A stretch of DNA of 50,441 nucleotides from an uncultured Flavobacteriia bacterium. GTDB taxonomy: Bacteria > Bacteroidota > Bacteroidia > Flavobacteriales > Flavobacteriaceae. A program made the translations under genes and the position numbers. Positions 27,254 through 36,600 of this stretch are shown here, one piece after another. The stretch lies in assembly GCA_946482495.1 (NCBI GenBank), contig CAMLRV010000001.1, forward strand, positions 1 to 50,441, given 5' to 3'. The notes beneath the pieces are model-generated. The model was not told the origin of the DNA, did not search any database, and was given only the letters and a program-made list of their open reading frames with translations. The first letter of the stretch is position 1. Every line of letters begins with the position of its first letter.

Positions 27254-28177
27254 ATGAGTAAATTATTAATTGTAGGAACGGTAGCTTTTGATGCTATTGA
27301 AACACCTTTCGGAAAAACAGATAAAATTTTAGGCGGAGCAGCAACTTATATCGGTTTATCTGCGTCTTTTTTTAATGTTGATTCGGCAATTGTATCTGTT
27401 GTAGGTGAAGATTTCCCACAAGAACATTTAGATTTATTATCAAATAGAAATATAAATATCGAAGGAATTGAAATCGTAAAAGGTGGAAAAACTTTCTTTT
27501 GGAGCGGAAAATACCATAACGATATGAATTCTCGTGATACGTTAGCGACAGAGTTAAACGTATTAGCAGATTTCAATCCAGTAGTTCCACAAAACTATAA
27601 AGATGCAGCCGTAGTAATGTTAGGAAACTTACATCCATTGGTGCAATCTTCAGTATTAAACCAAATGACATCAACTCCAAAATTAGTAGTATTAGATACG
27701 ATGAACTTTTGGATGGATTGTGCTTTACCTGAATTATTAGACGTAATGAAACGTGTAGATGTAATCACAATTAATGATGAAGAGGCACGTCAATTATCTG
27801 GAGAATATTCTTTAGTGAAAGCTGCTGCTAAAATTCATACAATGGGACCAAAGTATGTAGTGATTAAAAAAGGAGAACATGGAGCATTAATTTTCCACAA
27901 TAAAGAGGTTTTCTTCGCGCCAGCTTTACCATTAGAAGAAGTTTTCGATCCAACTGGAGCTGGAGACACTTTCGCAGGTGGTTTCTCTGGATATATCGCA
28001 CAAACTGAAGATGTTTCTTTCGAAGGTATGAAAAATGCAATTATTCATGGTTCAAATTTAGCGTCATTCTGTGTGGAAAAATTCGGAACACAAAGAATGG
28101 AGGATTTAAACAAGGAAGACGTTTATGCACGTTTACAACAGTTTAAGTCATTAACTCAATTTGACATCAAATTATAA
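27254..28177 (+). CDS. PfkB-family carbohydrate/nucleoside kinase
   Basis: 307 residues of the ribokinase fold. An N-terminal GGAATYIGLSAS substrate loop and the C-terminal DPTGAGDTFAGG anion hole with catalytic D238 are present. The substrate cannot be read from sequence; ribose, adenosine or inosine-type nucleosides are possible. It is followed by a PurF-like gene, which points to a role in PRPP or purine supply, but a terminator-like hairpin lies between them. No fusion or truncation. Confidence 0.88.
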   Translation: MSKLLIVGTVAFDAIETPFGKTDKILGGAATYIGLSASFFNVDSAIVSVVGEDFPQEHLDLLSNRNINIEGIEIVKGGKTFFWSGKYHNDMNSRDTLATELNVLADFNPVVPQNYKDAAVVMLGNLHPLVQSSVLNQMTSTPKLVVLDTMNFWMDCALPELLDVMKRVDVITINDEEARQLSGEYSLVKAAAKIHTMGPKYVVIKKGEHGALIFHNKEVFFAPALPLEEVFDPTGAGDTFAGGFSGYIAQTEDVSFEGMKNAIIHGSNLASFCVEKFGTQRMEDLNKEDVYARLQQFKSLTQFDIKL

Positions 28178-28186
28178 GAACAAACT

Positions 28187-28212
28187 ATGCCTCGAATTTT
28201 CGGGGCATTTTT
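28187..28212 (+). terminator. Terminator between the PfkB kinase and the PurF-like gene
   Basis: The stem ATGCC-t-CGA / TCG-g-GGCAT is followed by TTTTT. It may be partial, because no clear promoter is seen between it and the next start at 28248. Confidence 0.65.
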
Positions 28213-28247
28213 AATACAACTAATACATAACACACACAACAACAATT

Positions 28248-30146
28248 ATGAGCGACGCTATTAAACACGAATGTGGAATTGCATTACTTAGATTATTAAA
28301 ACCTTTAGAATACTATAAAGAAAAATATGGTTCAGCTTTTTACGGCGTAGAAAAAATGTACCTTCTAATGGAAAAACAACACAATCGTGGTCAAGATGGT
28401 GCTGGTTTTGCAAGTATCAAATTAGATGTACAACCTGGTCAACGCTACATCAGTAGAATTCGTTCTAATCAAGCACAACCAATTCAAGATATTTTTACTC
28501 AAATTAATACTAGAATTTCAGACGAATTAGAAAAAAACCCTTCATACCAAAATAATGTAGCCTTACAAAAAGAAAAAATTCCTTACGTTGGTGAATTGTT
28601 TTTAGGGCACGTTCGTTACGGAACTTTCGGAAAAAATAGCATCGAAAGTGTTCACCCATTTTTACGTCAGAATAACTGGATGCACAGAAATTTATTAGTC
28701 GCTGGAAACTTCAACATGACAAACGTTAAAGAATTATTCCAAGATTTAGTAGATGTAGGGCAGCATCCAAAATTAATGGCGGATACGGTTACGGTGATGG
28801 AAAAAATTGGTCATTTCTTAGATGATGAAATTACCGATATGTATTTAGATTGTAAAAACGAAGGACTTTCAAAACAAGAAGCTTCTCCAGTAATTGCAGA
28901 ACGTTTAAATATTGGAAGAATTTTAAGAAGAGCTTCTAAAAACTTTGATGGTGGTTATGCCATGGCTGGATTATTAGGTCACGGTGATGCTTTCGTAGTA
29001 AGAGATCCAAACGGAATTCGTCCTGCATTTTATTATCAAGATGATGAAATTGTAGTAGTAGCTTCAGAACGACCAGTTATTCAAACGGTTTTCAACGTTC
29101 CTTTCGAAAGTGTAAAAGAATTAGAAGCGGGTGATGCTATTATCGTGAAGAAAAACGGAACGGTGAAATTCGAAAATATCAGAGAAGCAGGTGAGAAAAA
29201 AGCCTGTTCATTTGAAAGAATTTACTTTTCTCGCGGAAGCGATGCCGAAATTTATCAAGAAAGAAAATTATTAGGGAAATATGTTTTTCCAAGTGTATTG
29301 AAAGAAATTGATAATGATATTCATAATTCAGTTTTCTCTTTTATTCCAAATACGGCAGAAACTTCATTCTATGGAATGGCAGAAGCGGCTCAAAAATTTT
29401 TAGACGAGCAAAAAGTTAAAGATATTATTGCACAGAGAAATACTTTAGATGAAGAAGGACTAAATGCAATTTTAGCTGAGAAAGTTCGTACCGAAAAAAT
29501 TGCAATTAAAGATGTGAAACTAAGAACTTTCATTACGGAAGATAGCAGCAGAGATGAAATGGTTTCTCACGTGTACGATATTACGTATGGTGTAGTAAAA
29601 CCAACAGATAATTTAGTAATTATCGACGATAGTATTGTTCGTGGTACCACATTAAAACAAAGTATCATTAAAATATTAGACCGATTAAATCCTAAGAAAA
29701 TTGTAGTAGTTTCTTCGGCGCCGCAAATTAGATATCCAGATTGTTATGGTATCGATATGAGTACGATGGAAGGTTTTATTGCTTTCAGAGCCACTTTAGA
29801 ATTGCTAAAAGAAACAAACCAATATCATATTGTTGATGAGGTTTACAAAAAATGTAAAGCGCAACAAGGATTAAAAGATACAGAAGTTATCAATCATGTT
29901 AAAGAAATTTACGCACCATTTACAGATGAGCAAATTTCAGATAAAATGGCACAAATGTTAACGTCAAAAAATATTAAAGCAGACGTAAAAATTATTTTCC
30001 AAAAAGTGGAAGATTTACACAAAGCCTGTCCGAAAAATTTAGGAGATTGGTACTTTACAGGTAACTATCCAACGCCAGGAGGAAACCGAGTAGTGAACAC
30101 AGCATTCATCAATTTCTATGAAGGAAATGGGGAAAGAGCTTACTAA
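28248..30146 (+). CDS. PurF-like amidophosphoribosyltransferase, enlarged form
   Basis: 632 residues, against roughly 470-510 for classical PurF. The N-terminal nucleophile-hydrolase (glutaminase) site is at C9 in HECGIALL, so an 8-residue propeptide would have to be removed. RGQDGAG (about 47-53) and GHVRYGTFG (about 122) are glutaminase landmarks. The PRPP loop IDDSIVRGTT (459-468) is intact. Extra length lies mainly between these blocks. The C-terminal FTGNYPT of PurF is kept, but the pair of cysteines that precedes it in Fe-S enzymes of the B. subtilis type is missing (DWYFTG). It may be purF itself or a paralogue; I leave the symbol empty. Confidence 0.8.
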   Translation: MSDAIKHECGIALLRLLKPLEYYKEKYGSAFYGVEKMYLLMEKQHNRGQDGAGFASIKLDVQPGQRYISRIRSNQAQPIQDIFTQINTRISDELEKNPSYQNNVALQKEKIPYVGELFLGHVRYGTFGKNSIESVHPFLRQNNWMHRNLLVAGNFNMTNVKELFQDLVDVGQHPKLMADTVTVMEKIGHFLDDEITDMYLDCKNEGLSKQEASPVIAERLNIGRILRRASKNFDGGYAMAGLLGHGDAFVVRDPNGIRPAFYYQDDEIVVVASERPVIQTVFNVPFESVKELEAGDAIIVKKNGTVKFENIREAGEKKACSFERIYFSRGSDAEIYQERKLLGKYVFPSVLKEIDNDIHNSVFSFIPNTAETSFYGMAEAAQKFLDEQKVKDIIAQRNTLDEEGLNAILAEKVRTEKIAIKDVKLRTFITEDSSRDEMVSHVYDITYGVVKPTDNLVIIDDSIVRGTTLKQSIIKILDRLNPKKIVVVSSAPQIRYPDCYGIDMSTMEGFIAFRATLELLKETNQYHIVDEVYKKCKAQQGLKDTEVINHVKEIYAPFTDEQISDKMAQMLTSKNIKADVKIIFQKVEDLHKACPKNLGDWYFTGNYPTPGGNRVVNTAFINFYEGNGERAY

Positions 30147-30164
30147 AAAGTGTATTTCATCGAG

Positions 30165-30298
30165 TATTTTTGTAGTAGAACAATTTTTTTAAAATATTTA
30201 ACAAAGTCGCCATACTTTAGCCTTACCAGAAAATTAGTAGGTTAAGTTTTATGGTAGATTTGGGGCAAAAAGGGTGAAAAGAGATTTTCACCTTTTTT
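30165..30298 (+). ncRNA. Weak candidate small RNA or structured 3' UTR after the PurF-like gene
   Basis: TATTTTTG (30165-30172) matches the -7 box and lies 18 bases past the stop codon, with no good -33. About 40 bases later a stem pairs CCATA (30210-30214) with TATGG (30250-30254) and CTTACC (30222-30227) with GGTTAAG (30240-30246). A strong terminator closes the region. No open frame is visible. It could equally be an untranslated tail of the PurF-like message. Confidence 0.3.
30267..30298 (+). terminator. Strong terminator before the Crp/Fnr gene
   Basis: A perfect stem GGTGAAAA / TTTTCACC with GAGA loop, extended by A-T pairs, ends in TTTTTT. Confidence 0.9.
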
Positions 30299-30395
30299 AT
30301 TTTACTTAAAATTCACTTCATAATATTATTCTTTTTCACAACTACTTATTATTGAATTTACTAAATTCGCCAGAATTAATATTAAATTCCTCAAA

Positions 30396-31025
30396 ATGGA
30401 AAACACACTTCAAAACACGTATAACTTTATTTTTGAAGAAGCTTTAATGAAAGAAATTTTAGCGGTATCTCAAATTTATGATTTTAAAGAAGGTGATATC
30501 ATTATCGACTTTGGTGAAATCATTAAAAGTATGCCTTTGATGTTATCGGGTGCGATTAAAATTTTGCGTGAAGATTTTGACGAAGGCGAATTGCTTTTAT
30601 ATTTTATCGAAAAAGGCGACACTTGTGCCATGTCGATGAAATGTTGTTTAGGAAATGCTAAAAGTGAAATTCGTGCCATTGCCGAAACCGACGGACAATT
30701 AATATTAATTCCAGTTGCAAAAATGAATGAATGGTTGGGCAAATATGTAACATGGAGAAATTTTGTTTTTGAGAGTTACAACAACCGATTAAAAGAAATG
30801 CTAACGGCAATTGACAACTTAGCGTTCATGAATATGGATGAAAGATTGCTAAACTATCTTTTAGAAAAATCGAAAATTAATAATTCTATCCAAATTCATA
30901 ATACGCACCAAGAAATTGCTTACGATTTAAATACTTCCAGAGTGGTGGTTTCCCGAATTTTAAAAGCGTTAGAAAACCAAGGAAAAATTAAATTGAATCG
31001 AGCATATATTGAGTTGTGTAAATAA
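30396..31025 (+). CDS. Crp/Fnr-family transcriptional regulator with a cysteine cluster
   Basis: 209 residues: an N-terminal cyclic-nucleotide-binding-like beta barrel (about 25-115), a dimer helix, and a C-terminal helix-turn-helix (about 160-205, THQEIAYDLNTSRVVVSRILKALE). Residues 74-84 read GDTCAMSMKCC, placing C77, C83 and C84 in the barrel, where a CRP would bind cAMP; the Arg/Ser of the cAMP site is not evident, and the N-terminal FNR Fe-S cysteines are absent. That points to sensing of redox or thiol/sulfur stress rather than cAMP. It stands directly before an RND efflux operon it may control. Confidence 0.88.
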   Translation: MENTLQNTYNFIFEEALMKEILAVSQIYDFKEGDIIIDFGEIIKSMPLMLSGAIKILREDFDEGELLLYFIEKGDTCAMSMKCCLGNAKSEIRAIAETDGQLILIPVAKMNEWLGKYVTWRNFVFESYNNRLKEMLTAIDNLAFMNMDERLLNYLLEKSKINNSIQIHNTHQEIAYDLNTSRVVVSRILKALENQGKIKLNRAYIELCK

Positions 31026-31045
31026 TTCATTTTTAATTCCCAACT

Positions 31046-31091
31046 CTGTAACAATTGTAACTGTACAGCAATTTGTAAGTAATTAAATTTG
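31046..31091 (+). promoter_or_regulatory. Putative operator and promoter of the RND efflux operon
   Basis: 31046-31068 holds TGTAAC twice, 12 bases apart, the palindromes ACAATTGT and CTGTACAG, and so could be a Crp/Fnr site. A -7 box TAAATTTG follows at 31084-31091, 20 bases before the ATG. No TTG stands at the right distance, which fits an activator-dependent promoter. Confidence 0.45.
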
Positions 31092-31110
31092 TGTCATAAT
31101 TAGTAAAATT

Positions 31111-32424
31111 ATGATCAAATTAAAACCATCTTTTTTTATAACAATTGTTTTATTTTCAGTTTTTGGATTCGGACAAGACACGCTTTTGATTTCTAAAGAC
31201 GATATTTCTAAAAAAATCGCAGAAAATAATTTACAAGTAAAAATCGCAGAGAAAAACTTTCAATCGGCAAAAGCAGATTACAATCAATCTAAAGCAGTTT
31301 TCTTGCCTAATATTAATGTTTCGTATACCGGAATTTCAACAACAAATCCTTTAATGGCTTTCGGTTCGAAATTAAATCAAGAAATTTTAACGGCTTCCGA
31401 TTTCAATCCAGCCTTATTAAATGATCCTGCGAAAACACAAAACTTTGCTACTAAATTCGAAATCCAACAACCATTAATCAATGTCGATGGAATTTACGGT
31501 CGCCAAGCCGCTAAAGCAAAAATGGATGCTTTTCAATTGCAAACCGAGCGCACTAAAGAATACTTAGAATTAGAAGTTTCTAAAGCCTACATGCAATTGC
31601 AATTGGCCTACAAAGCAGTAATTGTTTTGATGAAAGCCAACACAACTGGAAAAGCGAATTTAAAATTAGTTGAAAATTATTTCAAACAAGGTTTATTGCA
31701 AAAAACAGATTTGCTAAACGTGCAAGTTCGTGTGAACGAAATCGCAAACCAATTGCAATATGCGAAAAGTAACGTGCAAAATGCTTCGGATTATTTGGCT
31801 TTTCTTTTAAATGAAGATATGCAAGGAAAAGTGTATGTACCAAATGAACCTTTGGAAAGCACTATTACTATTGAAGAAATAAACAGTACTTTGTCTGAAA
31901 ACAGAAAAGATATTCAAGCCATGCATAAATCTTCTGAAGCGTATGCGAAAATGCTTCAATCTTCAAAAATGTCTTTCTTGCCAAGATTGAATGCTTTCGG
32001 AAGTTATGAAATGTACGATAAAAATATTTTCGGAACATATGCCAAAGGTTACATCGTTGGTGCACAATTATCTTGGAATGTTTTTGATGGGAATAAATCC
32101 ATCGGGAAATATGAAAAAGCAAAAGCCGAATCGCTAAAAGCTGAAGTTGAAAAAGAACAATATACCAAACAAAGTCAGTTAGAATTAAACAAAGCGAGTC
32201 GTCAACTCAAAGATGCAGAAAATAAAGTAAATTTATCGCAATTAGCATTTGAGCAATCACAAGAAGCGTACCGAATTCGTCAAAACAGATTTGCCCAAGG
32301 TTTAGAAAAAACAACCGATTTATTACAATCGGAAACTCAAATGATTCAAAAAGAATTAGAACAACTACAAGCGGTTTTCGAATATAATTTTACGAAACAA
32401 TATTTACAGTTTTTAACAAAATAA
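31111..32424 (+). CDS. TolC-family outer-membrane efflux channel
   Basis: 437 residues with a signal peptide (about 1-20, FGFGQ) and two repeated long coiled-coil halves, as in the trimeric TolC fold. Alternating helical segments such as NLQVKIAEKNFQSAKADYNQSK and the second-half YRIRQNRFAQGLEKTTDLLQSETQ are typical. It is the first gene of the tripartite pump; the adaptor begins 26 bases after. Confidence 0.92.
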   Translation: MIKLKPSFFITIVLFSVFGFGQDTLLISKDDISKKIAENNLQVKIAEKNFQSAKADYNQSKAVFLPNINVSYTGISTTNPLMAFGSKLNQEILTASDFNPALLNDPAKTQNFATKFEIQQPLINVDGIYGRQAAKAKMDAFQLQTERTKEYLELEVSKAYMQLQLAYKAVIVLMKANTTGKANLKLVENYFKQGLLQKTDLLNVQVRVNEIANQLQYAKSNVQNASDYLAFLLNEDMQGKVYVPNEPLESTITIEEINSTLSENRKDIQAMHKSSEAYAKMLQSSKMSFLPRLNAFGSYEMYDKNIFGTYAKGYIVGAQLSWNVFDGNKSIGKYEKAKAESLKAEVEKEQYTKQSQLELNKASRQLKDAENKVNLSQLAFEQSQEAYRIRQNRFAQGLEKTTDLLQSETQMIQKELEQLQAVFEYNFTKQYLQFLTK

Positions 32425-32450
32425 TGTATTAAAACTTTAAAACAAGAACT

Positions 32451-33536
32451 ATGAAAAATACACTAACAATACTAACACTTTCTACTTTCTTATTTCTTTC
32501 GTGTGGAAAAGATAGAAATGAAGCAACAAATAACGAACCAGCAATTGCTGTTCAAGTAAGTGGATCAGCTTCAAATAATTCTGAATTTATCTCAACTAGC
32601 GGAAAAACAGAAGCAGAAAGTAGCGCCAATTTGAGTACTCGAATGATGGGTTATGTAACGAAAGTTCATGTAAAAGTAGGACAAAAAGTTTCTGCCGGAC
32701 AATTATTAGTAAGTATTAATAGTGCCGATTTACAAGCGAAAAAAGCGCAAGTTGATGCTTCTATCTTGCAAGCAACTGCGGCTTACAATAATGCAAAAAA
32801 AGATTACGACAGATTCACTGTGTTATTTAGTCAACAAAGTGCTTCACAAAAAGAATTAGACGACATGACTTCTCGTTACGAAATGGCAAAAGCAAGTTTA
32901 GCAGGCGCAAAACAGATGCGTAATGAAATTATGGCGCAGTTTTCTTATTCAAATATTACGGCTCCATTTTCAGGAGAAATTACAAACACTTTCGTGAAAG
33001 ATGGTGATATGGCGAATCCAGGAATGCCATTAGTGAGTGTAGAAGGCGCTTCTAGAATGCAAGTTACTACTATGGTTTCTGAAAGTGATATTGCTCAAAT
33101 TAAAAACGGAATGGCAGTTAAAATTTTAGTAAAATCACTAAATAAAGAAGTTTCTGGAAAAGTTTCTGAAGTGAGTGGATCAGCTAAAAATACGGGTGGA
33201 CAATACATAGTAAAAGTAACTTTAAACACAAATAATAAAGCTATTTTATCTGGAATGTTTGTGAATGTGCAATTTCCTATCACTAATCAACCCAAAACAG
33301 AAACAGTTGTAAAAACAGATAAAGTGATGGTGCCAGAAAGCGCATTAGTAAAACAAGGGCAACTAACCGGAATTTACACAATTTCTAGCAAAAAAACTGC
33401 TATTTTAAGATGGATTAGAACGGGAAAATCTTTTGGAAATCAAGTGGAAGTTTTATCTGGATTAACTGCTAACGAGCCATATATCGTTTCAGCAGAAGGA
33501 AAATTGTATAACGGAGCAAATGTTAGTGTTCAGTAA
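32451..33536 (+). CDS. RND efflux periplasmic adaptor lipoprotein
   Basis: 361 residues. A lipoprotein signal (LFLSCGK, lipidated C18) anchors it to a membrane. The lipoyl/biotinyl-like domain (about 60-100), a coiled-coil hairpin (about 100-160), a second lipoyl half (ITAPFSGEI) and a beta-barrel domain follow the HlyD/AcrA layout. It bridges the TolC-like channel and the permease. A 12-base repeat TTAGTGTTCAGT overlaps its stop codon and recurs 21 bases on. Confidence 0.93.
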   Translation: MKNTLTILTLSTFLFLSCGKDRNEATNNEPAIAVQVSGSASNNSEFISTSGKTEAESSANLSTRMMGYVTKVHVKVGQKVSAGQLLVSINSADLQAKKAQVDASILQATAAYNNAKKDYDRFTVLFSQQSASQKELDDMTSRYEMAKASLAGAKQMRNEIMAQFSYSNITAPFSGEITNTFVKDGDMANPGMPLVSVEGASRMQVTTMVSESDIAQIKNGMAVKILVKSLNKEVSGKVSEVSGSAKNTGGQYIVKVTLNTNNKAILSGMFVNVQFPITNQPKTETVVKTDKVMVPESALVKQGQLTGIYTISSKKTAILRWIRTGKSFGNQVEVLSGLTANEPYIVSAEGKLYNGANVSVQ

Positions 33537-33597
33537 GTAGTAATTAGTGTTCAGTTACGGTTTTTAGTTTAAAACTTGAAACTTGAAACTTTTAAAC
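33523..33597 (+). repeat. Heptamer-phased repeats between the RND adaptor and permease genes
   Basis: TTAGTGTTCAGT occurs at 33523-33534 and 33544-33555, 21 bases (3 x 7) apart. AAACTTG occurs in tandem at 33572-33578 and 33579-33585, followed by AAACTTT; this is 49 bases (7 x 7) from the first unit, so everything shares one 7-base phase. An inverted pair GTTTAAAA / TTTTAAAC (33567-33574, 33590-33597) brackets the AAACTTG run. Confidence 0.7.
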
Positions 33598-33605
33598 AAA
33601 AAAAC

Positions 33606-36600
33606 ATGCAAGAAGGTATATCAGGTAAAATAGCGCATTTTTTCATTCATTCGAAATTAACGATTTTGTTAATGGTCGGATTGATGATTATTGGCGTGTA
33701 TAGTTCGTTTTTAATTCCTCGTGAAGAAGAACCACAAATTGCCATTCCAATGGCTGATATTATGATTGGATATCCAGGTGCGAGTCCGGCCGAAGTGGAA
33801 AGTCGTGTCATCAAACCACTAGAAAAAATACTATCCAACGTAAAAGGTGTAGAGCATTTGCATAGTATGGCCATGAACGGTCAAGCCATGATTATTGTGC
33901 AATTTTATGTAGGTCAAGATATTGAACGCTCGTATGTTAAACTGTACGATGAATTATCTAAAAACGAAAATATTTTCCCAAAAGGTGTATACAAACCAAT
34001 AGTGAAAACACGTTCAATTGATGATGTTCCTATGCTTGGCGTCACGCTTTGGAGTGAAAAACTAAACGATTTCGAAATTCGTCAAATCGCAGAAGAAGTA
34101 ACTTCGGAAATTGAAAAAGTGAAAGATGTTGCTGCAACCAAAGAAATTGGGGGAAGAACACGCGAATTAAAAGTGGTTTTAGATAAAGATAAAATGGCTG
34201 AAAATGGTGTGGACGCATTAGGAATTATGCAAATGATTCAAGCAAATAACGGCAGTTCACAATCGGGAAGTTTTGTAAATAATGATAAAGAATTTTTACT
34301 AACCACTGGCGAATTTTTAGCGACTTCCGAAGATGTTGAAAATTTAGTAGTAGGTGTTAATGCGAATATGCCTGTTTATTTAAAACAAGTGGCTACTATT
34401 CAAGACGGACCAGCAACACCAAGAAGTTATGTGTCTTTCGGATATGGAAAAGCAAACGAAAAATTTGCTAAAAATAAATCAGAATATCCTGCGGTTACCA
34501 TTTCTGTTGGAAAAGTAAAAGGTGCAGATGCGATGCAAATTGCAGACAAAATCATCGAAAAATTAGAAGCCTTAAAGAAAACATTAATCACAGATGATGT
34601 TCATGTGGAGATTTCAAGAAATTATGGAGAAACCGCATCAGATAAAGTAGGCGAATTGTTAACACACTTATGTGTGGCGATTTTGGCGGTAACAATATTA
34701 GTAATGTTAGCTATGGGTTGGCGTGGCGGTTTAGTGGTTTTCTTTTCGGTGCCATTAACATTCGCTTTAACGCTGTTTGCTTATTATATGTTAGGTTACA
34801 CGCTTAACAGAATTACGCTTTTTGCCTTAGTTTTCGTGGTCGGAATTGTGGTAGATGATAGTATTATTATCGCGGAAAACATGCATCGACATTTTAAAAT
34901 GAAGAAATTATCCTTCATTGATGCGGCTATTTATGCGATTAACGAAGTTGGAAACCCAACTATTTTAGCCACATTTACAGTTATTGCGGCCATTTTACCA
35001 ATGGCGTTCGTTTCTGGAATGATGGGACCATACATGAGTCCGATGCCAATTGGCGCTTCCATTGCCATGTTACTTTCCTTATTTGTTGCCTTAACCGTTA
35101 CACCTTATTTAGGTTTTCATTTATTACAAGAAAAAGACAAACAAGAGCATCATGCCGAACAAGGTTTAGAAACATCTTGGATTTATAAAATTTACAATAA
35201 ATTTCAACGTCCATTTTTAGAGAATTCTAAAAAGCGCAGAATCATGTTAGTGGTGACAGTTATTTTATTAGGTGGTTCAGTACTGATGTTTTTCACGAAG
35301 TCGGTATTAGTAAAAATGTTACCATTCGATAATAAAAACGAATTCCAAGTGGTAATTGATATGCCAGAAGGCACCACTTTAGAAAGAACTGCAGTAGTGA
35401 CTCAAGAAATTGCACAATACCTTTCTACAGTTCCAGAAGTGGTAAATTATCAAAACTATATTGGAACTTCAGCGCCGATTACTTTTAATGGTTTGGTTCG
35501 TCATTATGATTTGCGTGGCGGAAGCAATATGGCTGATATTCAAGTAAATTTACTTCACAAAGATGATAGAGATTTACAAAGTCACGATTTAGCTAAAGTG
35601 GTGCGTCCAGAAGTACAAAAAATTGCCAAGAAATATGGTGCGAATGTTAAAATCATTGAAGTGCCGCCAGGACCACCAGTTTTATCAACTTTAGTTGCTG
35701 AAATTTATGGGCCAGATTATAAACAACAAATTGATGTAGCCAATCAGGTTAAAGGAATTTTAGAGAAAACTACTGATATTGTGGATATAGATTGGTATGT
35801 TGAAGACAATCAAACGGAATATAAATTAGAAGTCGACAAAGAAAAAGCAATGCTTAACGGAATTGCACCACAACAAATTGTTGGAAATTTGACTTATTTG
35901 TTAAAAGAATATCCGATTTCGACTTTATACGATGAAGATTCGAATAATAGTGTGGGAATTGTACTTTCGTTAGACGACAAAGACAAAACATCTTTACAAG
36001 ATATTCAGAATTTAAAAATTAAAGGTTCGCACGGAAATGTTATTCCGGTTGCCGATTTGGTAAAAGTAAAACAAGATACGCTTCAAAAAACCATTTATAG
36101 AAAAGATCAAAAACGTGTGGTTTATGTAACGGCTGATATGGCAGGACAATTAGAAAGTCCGGTTTATGCTATTTTAGGGATGAATGAGCATTTGCAAAAA
36201 ATGAAACTGCCGAAAGGATATAAAGTGAACGAATTATACATGGAACAACCTTCAGATGAAAGTGATTTCACCGTAAAATGGGATGGAGAATGGCAAATTA
36301 CTTTAGAAGTTTTCCGAGATTTAGGAGTAGCATTTGGAGTAGTGGTTGTGATTATTTATATGCTAATTGTTGGTTGGTTTCAAAACTTTAAAACACCAAT
36401 TGTGATGATGATGGCTATTCCACTTTCTTTAGTGGGAATTGTATTCGGGCATTGGTTATTGAGTGCGTATTTTACAGCAACATCATTTATTGGGATGATT
36501 GCTTTGGCTGGAGTGATGGTTCGAAATTCCGTCTTACTTATTGATTTTATCGAGATTAGATTAAACGAAGGTATTCCGTTAAAACAAGCCATTATTGAAG

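Noticed and set aside
33576..33605. Upstream TTG start for the RND permease
   Set aside because: The extension is encoded by the 7-base repeats and does not resemble permease N-termini; the ATG at 33606 does.
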